DNA of 18,912 bases from Planctomycetota bacterium (GTDB taxonomy: Bacteria > Planctomycetota > Phycisphaerae > Sedimentisphaerales > SM23-30): NCBI GenBank assembly GCA_029573975.1, contig JAKQBU010000155.1:1-18912 (forward strand), read 5' to 3'. Positions 7,430-13,579 of this stretch are shown one piece after another. A program made the position numbers and the translations under genes. How positions within the stretch are numbered: position 1 is the first letter of the stretch; every line of letters begins with the position of its first letter. Below the pieces are notes generated by a model. The model was not told where the DNA came from. It ran no database searches and was given only the letters and a program-made list of their open reading frames with translations.

Positions 7430-7816
7430 CTACTGGTCCTTGGATTTGGCCTCGAGTTCGGTAATGCGTTTTTTGATTCCATCAAGCGCATCCTCAAAGT
7501 ACTCCGCCTGATTCTTCAGTGCGTTCAGTTCCTGTTCCTGGGAGGCTGCCGGACCATAAGGTACACCGTAAGGTACTCCAACGCCATACGGCACCGCGCC
7601 GCCGTAAACTGCCCGCTGCCAACCGGGAAGTCCTGTTGCATAAAACCAGTTGCGTCTTCCCCAGCCGCCACCACCCCGTCCGCGCCCCCAACCACCGTAT
7701 CCACGGCCCATAATCGGATTGGCAAAACCGGCTGCCGCATACCCTGCACAATATCCTGCACCTCGTCCTGTCATAGGGCCCAGACCTGCCGGGCCAGTTC
7801 GATCTCCACCTGGCAT
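7430..7816 (-). CDS. DUF5320 family protein
   Basis: The 128-residue protein starts MPGGDRTGPAGLGPMTGRGAGYCAGY, the clear signature of DUF5320, followed by a long glycine-arginine-tryptophan-rich low-complexity stretch (about 37-90, GRGYGGWGRGRGGGGWGRR) and a predicted C-terminal coiled coil (about 92-125, SQEQELNALKNQAEYFEDAL). DUF5320 proteins sit next to NifX and MinD ATPase genes in many anaerobes, but their function is not known. One conserved cysteine lies in GYCAGY. The ATG has AAAGGAG seven bases upstream. It is the third gene of the sigma-54-promoted operon starting at 8518. A scaffold or cluster-binding role is a guess. Confidence 0.88.
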   Translation of the reverse strand: MPGGDRTGPAGLGPMTGRGAGYCAGYAAAGFANPIMGRGYGGWGRGRGGGGWGRRNWFYATGLPGWQRAVYGGAVPYGVGVPYGVPYGPAASQEQELNALKNQAEYFEDALDGIKKRITELEAKSKDQ

Positions 7817-7875
7817 ATTAATGCTCCTTTCAATAAAAATGGTTCTTACTTTAAATATTTATTCTATTTTTTAAA

Positions 7876-8103
7876 TTATCCTCGGGTCATTCTTGTACCA
7901 CATTTAGGGCAACTCATTTGATTGCAGGGCTGTCCGGTAATATGAGGAACCGCTGCCCCGCAACTCGGGCAGATGCAATTTCCGCCTGATCCTGCGGCGA
8001 AAGGTCCACCCATTCTTCCTTTCCCTTGACCACGCCGCAAGCCTTTGCCCTGCCCTGTACCTGGTCCATAACCACTTGGTCCTGTTCCATCACCTCTAGG
8101 CAT
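7876..8103 (-). CDS. Small zinc-ribbon protein with GDGTGP N-terminus
   Basis: A 75-residue protein starting MPRGDGTGPSGYGPGTGQGK, the same glycine-proline opening as the DUF5320 group, then a basic glycine-rich linker, then a cysteine domain CICPSCGAAVPH...CNQMSCPKCGTRM with two CxxC pairs and further cysteines, fit for zinc or an Fe-S cluster. I place the start at ATG 8103, with AGGAG nine bases upstream; an open frame upstream to 8187 overlaps the NifX gene and is not needed. It stands 28 bases behind the NifX-like gene and 59 bases before DUF5320. Such proteins recur in anaerobe NifX-MinD clusters; function unknown. Confidence 0.82.
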   Translation of the reverse strand: MPRGDGTGPSGYGPGTGQGKGLRRGQGKGRMGGPFAAGSGGNCICPSCGAAVPHITGQPCNQMSCPKCGTRMTRG

Positions 8104-8131
8104 TGTACCATCTCCTGTCAAAAATTTCCTT

Positions 8132-8518
8132 TTAGCTCCATGATCGGCCGCGGCGACCACCGCCGCGAAAACGCCGCCTTTGCCCACAGCAGCCGGGCAT
8201 CAAAAACACATTATCATCCAGCCGGCCCTCGCGGTAAGCGGCTAGAACCTCATCCACCGGTCCACAGATATTACCGATGACCTGTATCCCAGCCGACCGA
8301 ATCGCTGCCTCCAATGGCCAGGACACCGCCCCGCAGATCAAAACATCTGGTCCCATCTGCCGTATAGCCGCAGCTCGGGCCCATAGATCGGACGGGACCA
8401 AAGTGTCATGCTGGCGCTGCAATTCCCGGTGATCTTCGATGTCCACCAGCAAAATTTTACTCGCTACATCGAGAACCGGTGAGATTCGGCCCTGCCACTC
8501 TGGTACAGCTATCTTCAT
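8132..8518 (-). CDS. NifX/NifB-type cofactor protein with Cys and Arg/Gly tail
   Basis: A 128-residue protein with the NifX-fold pattern MKIAVPEWQGRISPVLDVAS, DVLICGAVSWPLEAAIRSAG and GPVDEVLAAYREGRL. The C-terminus carries MPGCCGQRRRFRGGGRRGR, a vicinal cysteine pair and a basic glycine-rich tail absent from the other two NifX proteins here. The ATG at 8518 fixes the family start; the frame upstream to 8539 uses no good start and runs into the promoter. There is no ribosome binding site before 8518, and the predicted sigma-54 start point lies only two to three bases upstream. It heads an operon with the zinc-ribbon and DUF5320 genes. Likely cluster carrier or scaffold, metal unknown. Confidence 0.87.
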   Translation of the reverse strand: MKIAVPEWQGRISPVLDVASKILLVDIEDHRELQRQHDTLVPSDLWARAAAIRQMGPDVLICGAVSWPLEAAIRSAGIQVIGNICGPVDEVLAAYREGRLDDNVFLMPGCCGQRRRFRGGGRRGRSWS

Positions 8519-8530
8519 GAAAGAATAAGT

Positions 8531-8547
8531 AGCAAGCAATATGCCAA
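8531..8547 (-). promoter_or_regulatory. Sigma-54 promoter (-24/-12) of the minus operon
   Basis: Minus strand reads TTGGCATATTGCTTGCT, with GG and GC separated by exactly ten bases, one base off the TGGCAC core consensus. It lies just upstream of the NifX-like gene at 8518 and opposite the sigma-54 regulator gene. The expected start point is near 8520, giving an almost absent leader. Confidence 0.82.
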
Positions 8548-8630
8548 AAAATTAAAAAAACCATATAAACTATAACTAATTATTGTAAAGCAAGATATGG
8601 CATATATTCATATTCCAGCATTAAAAATAT

Positions 8631-8645
8631 ATTGCATAATGCAAT
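8631..8645. promoter_or_regulatory. Palindromic site 1 (candidate activator site, over -35)
   Basis: ATTGCATAATGCAAT is a perfect 7+1+7 palindrome sharing the TGCAT-ATGCA core with two other sites. It is centred about 93 bp from the minus sigma-54 promoter GG and covers the -35 of the regulator's own sigma-70-like promoter. Confidence 0.65.
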
Positions 8646-8659
8646 TTTTACGATATAAT
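8632..8659 (+). promoter_or_regulatory. Sigma-70-type promoter for the regulator gene
   Basis: TTGCAT (8632-8637) and TATAAT (8654-8659) with a 16-base spacer precede the regulator. The predicted start point is near 8666, inside palindromic site 2, so both flanking sites could block this promoter. Confidence 0.5.
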
Positions 8660-8663
8660 TTAG

Positions 8664-8682
8664 TTGTATTATGCACGATTAA
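8664..8682 (-). promoter_or_regulatory. Palindromic site 2 (candidate enhancer for minus promoter)
   Basis: Minus strand reads TTAATCGTGCATAATACAA, matching site 3 at 10055 in 17 of 19 positions and facing its promoter in the same way. Core centre lies about 126 bp from the GG of the minus sigma-54 promoter. Confidence 0.65.
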
Positions 8683-8711
8683 GGTTTACCGGAGATACGA
8701 GATCCCACTTT

Positions 8712-10058
8712 ATGAACGATTATAATCGCGTTATGTTGGATTCCATTAACGAGGGGGTCTTCACCGTAGATCAGTCGTGGCACATTACCAGCTTCAATCA
8801 CGCGGCGGAAAGGATTACGGGTATCACCCGCCAGGAAGCCCTGGGCAAGCTGTGTTCGGAAGTTTTTCGGGCAAATATCTGTGAAAAATCCTGCGCTTTG
8901 AAACGTACCATGTCCAGCGGCCGGCCCATGATCAATGCCACAGCTTATATTATCAACCATGATGGTCAGCGAGTTCCCATTCGTATCTCGACGGCCCTGC
9001 TTAAGGATGAGGAAGGCCAGGTGATTGGGGGAGTGGAAACCTTCCAGGACCTCAGCCAGGTAGAGCAACTGCAGAAAGAATTATACGCCCGATATACCTT
9101 TCAAGATATCGTGGGCCGCAGTCCTGCCATGCGGCGACTCTTCGATTTGTTACCCCAGATTGCTGAAAGTTCCAGTACTGTATTGATCGAAGGTGCCAGC
9201 GGAACGGGTAAGGAACTTTTCGCCCGGGCGATTCATAACCTTTCTCCGCGGCATAACAAGCGGTTTGTGGCCGTTAATTGTGCGGCTCTTCCGGATACCC
9301 TGCTGGAAAGTGAGTTGTTTGGCCATAAAGCCGGTGCCTTCACGGATGCACGCCGTGACAAACCCGGTCGTTTTGTTCTGGCAGATAAAGGAACCATCTT
9401 TCTGGATGAAATTGGCGATATTTCACCGGCTATGCAGATCCGGCTTTTGCGGGTCCTTCAGGAGCGGGTGGTGGAACCTCTGGGTTCGGTAGAACCGGTT
9501 AAAGTGGATGTCCGCGTATTGGCCGCTACCCATCAGGATCTGGGCAGACTCGTACGCGAAGGAAGATTCCGAGAGGATCTGTATTATCGAATTCGCGTGA
9601 TTCGATTGCCCTTGCCGACTCTTCGGCAACGCCGCGAGGATATTCCTCTTCTGGTCAACCATCTGATTCATAAATTCAATCATCTGCAGGGTAAGGATAT
9701 TGCCGGGGTAGCCGATGAGGTGATGGCCCGTTTGATGAATTATGAGTATCCAGGCAATATTCGGGAGCTCGAAAATATTATTGAACAGGCCTTTGTGCTT
9801 TGCCGGGGCGGTTTAATCGAGCTGCATCATCTGCCGCCGGAACTAAGCCCCCTGGGAAAAAAATCCCCCGCCGCCTCCCATCCCATGTCGCTGCAAGCCA
9901 TGGAAAAATATCTCATTACCGAAACCTTACAGCGGCACCACGGCAATCGCAAGAAAACCGCACGGGATTTAAACATCAACCCCAGCACCCTTTACCGTAA
10001 AATGAAAATGCTGGAGATCGAGATTCCCGATTCGGATGGCCGCTCGCCCAAAGATTAA
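8712..10058 (+). CDS. PAS sigma-54-dependent transcriptional activator (orp-type)
   Basis: The 448-residue protein has an N-terminal PAS domain (about 5-115) with three cysteines (C48, C57, C61), a central AAA+ sigma-54 interaction domain and a C-terminal Fis-type helix-turn-helix (about 405-433, HHGNRKKTARDLNINPSTLY). Walker A is GASGTGKE (161-168), Walker B TIFLDE (228-233), and the sigma-54 contact loop reads GAFTDA (208-213) instead of the common GAFTGA. It should activate the two divergent sigma-54 promoters beside it, as DVU2106 does for the orp operons of Desulfovibrio vulgaris. The PAS cysteines hint at redox or Fe-S sensing. The start is ATG 8712, with GGAG a distant 17 bases upstream, so translation may be weak. 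Confidence 0.93.
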   Translation: MNDYNRVMLDSINEGVFTVDQSWHITSFNHAAERITGITRQEALGKLCSEVFRANICEKSCALKRTMSSGRPMINATAYIINHDGQRVPIRISTALLKDEEGQVIGGVETFQDLSQVEQLQKELYARYTFQDIVGRSPAMRRLFDLLPQIAESSSTVLIEGASGTGKELFARAIHNLSPRHNKRFVAVNCAALPDTLLESELFGHKAGAFTDARRDKPGRFVLADKGTIFLDEIGDISPAMQIRLLRVLQERVVEPLGSVEPVKVDVRVLAATHQDLGRLVREGRFREDLYYRIRVIRLPLPTLRQRREDIPLLVNHLIHKFNHLQGKDIAGVADEVMARLMNYEYPGNIRELENIIEQAFVLCRGGLIELHHLPPELSPLGKKSPAASHPMSLQAMEKYLITETLQRHHGNRKKTARDLNINPSTLYRKMKMLEIEIPDSDGRSPKD

Positions 10059-10073
10059 TCGTGCATTATGCAA
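10055..10073 (+). promoter_or_regulatory. Palindromic site 3 (candidate enhancer for plus promoter)
   Basis: TTAATCGTGCATTATGCAA, with perfect core TGCATTATGCA (10062-10072), overlaps the regulator stop codon and lies about 127 bp upstream of the GG of the plus sigma-54 promoter. It is the mirror copy of site 2. Confidence 0.7.
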
Positions 10074-10191
10074 GATTGCCAGTCGTCCATTCTGTATTGA
10101 CGCTTCCGCTTATTTCCTTTCAAAAAGAATTAAGGCTTTAATTATCAATAACTTACAAACAATAAAGATGATATTGAACAATAAAATTGTT

Positions 10192-10208
10192 TTGGCACCA
10201 CATTTGCT
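10192..10208 (+). promoter_or_regulatory. Sigma-54 promoter (-24/-12) of the plus operon
   Basis: TTGGCACCACATTTGCT has GG and GC ten bases apart and matches the sigma-54 consensus closely. Expected start near 10219 leaves a leader of about 35 bases containing the AAAGGAG ribosome site (10242-10248) of the NifX gene. Confidence 0.88.
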
Positions 10209-10253
10209 AAGTATATAAATATTGTAAGATTACTTTCTAGTAAAGGAGAACCT

Positions 10254-10616
10254 ATGAAAGTTGCTGTCACTGCGCAAGGAACGGACCTGAACGCCGCTAT
10301 GGACCCTCGTTTCGGAAGGGCCAGATATTTTATTGTGGTGGATACGGAAACCCTGGCCTTTTCGGCGGTGGATAACCAAATGAATCTCAATGCTGCCCAG
10401 GGGGCGGGAATCCAGGCGGGCAGGAATGTCGTGGAATTGGGAGTTCAGGCCGTGATTACTGGTCACGTAGGCCCCAAGGCCTTTGTCACCCTGCAAGCCG
10501 GCGGCATTCAAATTTACCACGGAGCTTCTGGCACGGTGGCCGATGCGATCGATCAATTCAAGACTGGAAAACTCCAGCTTGCTCAGGCAGCGGATGTCGA
10601 AGGGCATTGGGTGTAA
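10254..10616 (+). CDS. NifX/NifB-type cofactor protein
   Basis: A 120-residue protein with the canonical family opening MKVAVTAQGTDLNAAMDPRFGRARYFIVVD, then GAGIQAGRNVVELGVQAVITGHVGPKAF and ADAIDQFKTGKL. It is the closest of the three to the standard NifX/NifB C-terminal domain and has no cysteine in the visible sequence, so any cluster would be held by other residues or shared with a partner. The ATG has AAAGGAG five bases upstream. It is the first gene behind the plus sigma-54 promoter and is followed after six bases by the DUF89 gene. Likely an accessory cluster carrier under the same regulator. Confidence 0.93.
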   Translation: MKVAVTAQGTDLNAAMDPRFGRARYFIVVDTETLAFSAVDNQMNLNAAQGAGIQAGRNVVELGVQAVITGHVGPKAFVTLQAGGIQIYHGASGTVADAIDQFKTGKLQLAQAADVEGHWV

Positions 10617-10622
10617 TCTGTC

Positions 10623-11510
10623 GTGCATAGTTCCCTGGATTGTATCCCCTGTTTTATTCGACAGGCCCTGGAGGCGGCTCGGTTCATCACCGATGACCCG
10701 GCTGTCCATGAGCAGGCTATTCGCGCGGTATTGCGAATGGCAGCAGAAATGGACTTGTCCCAATCTCCTCCCTGGATGGGCCAGATGATTCACCGCCATC
10801 TCCGTCAGATCACCGCCGCGGAGGATCCCTATCGGGCGGCCAAGGATCGATTCAATCAATTGGCTTTGCTGATGCTGCCGGATTTGAGAAAGAAGGTGGA
10901 AGCGGAACCCGACCGGCTTTTATTGGCGGCCAGATTAGCCATTGCCAGCAATGTCATTGATTTCGCCGTGAACGGCAGCTTGTTGGAAGAAAAAGTTCGT
11001 AAGGGTATGGAGCAAACGATACAGAAGCCCATACGGGGAAATATCGATGCGTTCCGCCAGGCCATTGCTGAAGCAGAAAAAATCCTCTATCTGGCGGACA
11101 ATGCGGGAGAAATTGTTTTTGATCGCCTGTTAATCGAGCAATTACCCAGGGAACGAGTTACGCTTGCGGTTCGCGGCGCGCCAGTTATCAACGACGCGAC
11201 ACAAAGAGATGCCAAGACAGCCGGACTCCATGATCTGGTGGAGGTGATCGATAATGGCTCCGATGCCCCGGGTACTATCCTGACCGATTGCAGCCCGGCC
11301 TTTCAAAGGCAATTTAATCAGGCGGATCTTATCATCGCCAAAGGACAGGGAAATTTTGAAACGCTCAGCGACGTGCCTGCGAATATTTTCTTTCTTTTCA
11401 AGGTCAAATGCCCCGTGATTGCCCGGCAGATCGGCGCAGAGATTGGCAGTCTCATCTTACGTCAAAACAGGATTTTAGAAACAGTTCGGACGGAAGAAGA
11501 TGGTGCGTAG
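10623..11510 (+). CDS. DUF89/ARMT1-like metal-dependent phosphatase family protein
   Basis: The 295-residue protein starts (GTG) MHSSLDCIPCFIRQALEAAR, with the N-terminal CxxC of archaeal-bacterial COG1578 members. It has the metal-site motifs LYLADNAGEIVFDRLLIE (D159, N160), APVINDAT (N190, D191) and AKGQGNFETL (K240). DUF89 enzymes are cobalt/nickel/manganese-dependent phosphatases thought to remove damaged or side-product phosphometabolites. GTG 10623 lies six bases after the NifX stop and has no strong ribosome site, so translation is probably coupled. Sharing a sigma-54 operon with NifX suggests repair or recycling in cofactor metabolism, by context only. Confidence 0.92.
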   Translation: MHSSLDCIPCFIRQALEAARFITDDPAVHEQAIRAVLRMAAEMDLSQSPPWMGQMIHRHLRQITAAEDPYRAAKDRFNQLALLMLPDLRKKVEAEPDRLLLAARLAIASNVIDFAVNGSLLEEKVRKGMEQTIQKPIRGNIDAFRQAIAEAEKILYLADNAGEIVFDRLLIEQLPRERVTLAVRGAPVINDATQRDAKTAGLHDLVEVIDNGSDAPGTILTDCSPAFQRQFNQADLIIAKGQGNFETLSDVPANIFFLFKVKCPVIARQIGAEIGSLILRQNRILETVRTEEDGA

Positions 11511-11512
11511 CG

Positions 11513-11719
11513 ATGGAAACGCGGAACTGGCAGGCAGAATTGCAGTGACAACTGAAATACGGACAAATCGCTTGGTGGGCGATGGGAGTTTCGGCCTCTG
11601 CCGAGAAAAACGAACTAAAGCGTGCTTGGCGGCGGGAGAGTCTGGCTCATCATCCGGACCGGAACAACAACGACCCGGAGCATAATCGCCGGCTTATTTT
11701 GGTGAATTGTGCCTATTGA
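11513..11719 (+). pseudogene. Decayed J-domain (DnaJ-like) gene
   Basis: From ATG 11513, two bases after the DUF89 stop, the frame reads METRNWQAELQ, a TGA (11546-11548), QLKYGQIAWWAMGVSASAEK, then NELKRAWRRESLAHHPDRNN and NDPEHNRRLILVNCAY before TGA at 11717. This is a J-domain: helix I-II, the invariant HPD loop and helix III. After the second TGA the frame gives FLLE, the expected continuation, then another TGA. Each stop is one transition from CGA (Arg). The gene probably belonged to the NifX-DUF89 operon and was lost, near an IS insertion; sequencing errors or internal start at ATG 11582 are alternatives. Confidence 0.7.
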
Positions 11720-12010
11720 TTCCTTCTGGAATGAACTACAAACCGAGGTTGACATTACCTCGGTATTATTGAATCGACCGCTTAAATGGTTACGCTATCG
11801 GATCTCGACCGCGTACAGTACAAATATTCATCAGCGGTTAAACCTTTGTTCCTTCACAAATTGATATTCATATTTTTGTTAGAAATATTGCCGTAAACTT
11901 ACGAATTGCTCCTTGTCTTTGTTTGATGATTTCTAAAATAGATTGTCTTTGGCGCATGATTTACGCAAATCGCATACTGTCTCCGTTAAAGTGTCCGAAG
12001 CAGCGCCACC
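11720..12010. other. Intergenic stretch between J-domain remnant and IS
   Basis: This AT-rich stretch has no gene I can support. It starts with a hairpin at 11742-11764 (ACCGAGG, 9-base loop, CCTCGGT) that may terminate the NifX-DUF89 operon though it lacks a T run. The rest probably contains degraded J-gene tail and the left end of the IS, but I could not find its terminal repeat. Confidence 0.5.
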
Positions 12011-13087
12011 TTATGCAGCTAATCTATGATAGGATTTGAGCAGGCCGCCAAGCCGTTCGATGCAAACAATTTCAGCATCTTCATTGGTTTTATGAAGTGG
12101 CTCAATAATTTTGCCCAACGCTTGGTGAATCCTCTCGTGATGATAATACTCACAATAATTTTTCAAAACATACTCCAGTTGCGCTACCGAAGATAATATC
12201 AGATGATTTAAACATTCAAGTTTTATACTTTTCACAAACCGTTCCGCATAAGGATTCAAATCCGGACTGCGGGGCGGAAGTTTTACCGGTTTTACTCCAC
12301 AACTTTTTATTATCTCGCAAAACTCCTGGGTGTAAAGCGGATCCCGGTCGTGGATCAGGTATCTCTTGCCTTGTAGAAATCCCTCTTCCCAGTCAGTTAA
12401 AATCCTTGCTGTCTGCTTCATATATTCGCCATCCGGCTGTAGTTTGATCGGAGCAAAGAATACTTTCCTGGTGCAAAGTTCCATGACAAAGAAAAGGGTG
12501 CATCTTATCAGCTTTCTGCCTACGAGTAGTTCCAGGGTAAAGAAATCACTGGCGACCAAAACGTCCCAATGGCTGGCAATAAATTCATGCCAGGTGGACC
12601 GCACCGTTAAATCAGGTTCGGGATCAAGACCGTTTTCAATCAGAATATTTTTGACCGTAGACTTACTGATTTCATATCCCAGGTAAACGATCTGATCCGT
12701 GATCTTCTGATAACCCCAGCGGGGATTTTCTTTCTTAAATCGAATTACCAGCTTGATAATGTCCTGCCTGATTCGCGGTCGGCCTGGTTTGCCACACTGT
12801 TTACTCCCGTCATACTTCTCCCCGATAAGCTTGTGATACCACCGCATCACTGTATCCGGCGTAAAAAGAACGGTACATTGCTCCAACATTTTCCGGCTGA
12901 GTTGCCTGGCTTTGGCTGCTATGCCTATTTTTTGATTATCGTTTAACAAAATCCGTTTGTTCTGCTTTTCCTGCTGCTCAAGCAAGACTTCCACCTGAGT
13001 TCTTAGATAGTCAATTGCCTTGTACAGCTCCTTGTTAATGCAATACGACAGACAGGTGATGAGGGTGAGCCATAATTTCTGTTTCAT
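12011..13087 (-). mobile_element. IS transposase with rve/DDE integrase core
   Basis: A 358-residue transposase: N-terminal helix-turn-helix region (about 55-90, KARQLSRKMLEQCTVLFTPD), a second winged-helix part (about 104-160, GRPRIRQDI and RWGYQKITDQIVYLG), then the retroviral integrase-type core with D184 (VASDFF), D250 (IHDRD) and E285 (NPYAERF), a D-34-E spacing, and C-terminal YHHERIHQALG. The core belongs to the rve superfamily, near IS481/IS3-type proteins; exact family uncertain. The frame is intact, with start ATG 13087 (a TTG nine bases earlier is possible). It interrupts the break between the cofactor island and the aspS operon. Terminal repeats and target duplication were not found by eye. 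Confidence 0.85.
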
Positions 13088-13484
13088 AGTTCGCAAATAC
13101 TACCAAAACGAGATGAAACCGGCAATGATTTTCGCCCGGCTGCCTTATAACTATTTATTTTCAAAGAGCTTACAGAATTCAAGTTTTTGCACCCTACGCG
13201 ATCCCACCACCACCGAGATTCAAGGATAGGATCATTACAGAAAACGTAACTAATTTATTTTTCAAGCAAATAACGAGTTTAAACAGCAGATTCCAGTTCC
13301 CGCCGCAGTTCTAAAATCGTCCACCCACCCCGATGAAGAAAAAATTTTATAATAAATTCATAAATCTCTATTACACAAGCAGATATGATTGTTCTGCTTT
13401 CACAGTCTATGGGAAATTTGGTAGTAAAAATTCTCCATTTTACGCATTCTTTTCGTTGTCCTGAAAAACATCGTGCCTGCGTTG
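13088..13484. other. AT-rich non-coding stretch between IS and aspS terminator
   Basis: No convincing gene. A minus frame running into it from inside aspS (down to 13279) has no family resemblance and looks like a chance frame. The part next to 13088 likely holds the IS right end and promoter; the rest may be old insertion debris. Confidence 0.5.
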
Positions 13485-13539
13485 CAAAATGAAAAAAGCC
13501 ATCGCTGTAGGCAATACCGCCTTTTTTTCTTGCATTTTG
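13485..13539 (-). terminator. Probable terminator of the aspS operon
   Basis: CAAAATG plus an A-tract at 13485-13498 pairs with a T-tract and CATTTTG at 13521-13539, giving an imperfect long hairpin with a GC-containing centre, about 40-95 bases past the aspS stop. The A/T tracts on both sides would let it work in both directions. Confidence 0.5.
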
Positions 13540-13579
13540 ATTTTTACTATGAAGCCGGTGCACCCGGATGGGCCATGCC

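Noticed and set aside
10230..10859. Minus open frame (209 codons) opposite NifX and DUF89
   Set aside because: Lies opposite two clear genes and overlaps the plus sigma-54 leader region; no recognisable domain.
11500..11685. Plus frame starting ATG 11500
   Set aside because: It runs in another frame across the J-domain remnant, whose HPD-containing reading is clearly the meaningful one.
11900..13200. Terminal inverted repeats of the IS
   Set aside because: I compared both flanks by eye and found no convincing matching ends or target duplication.
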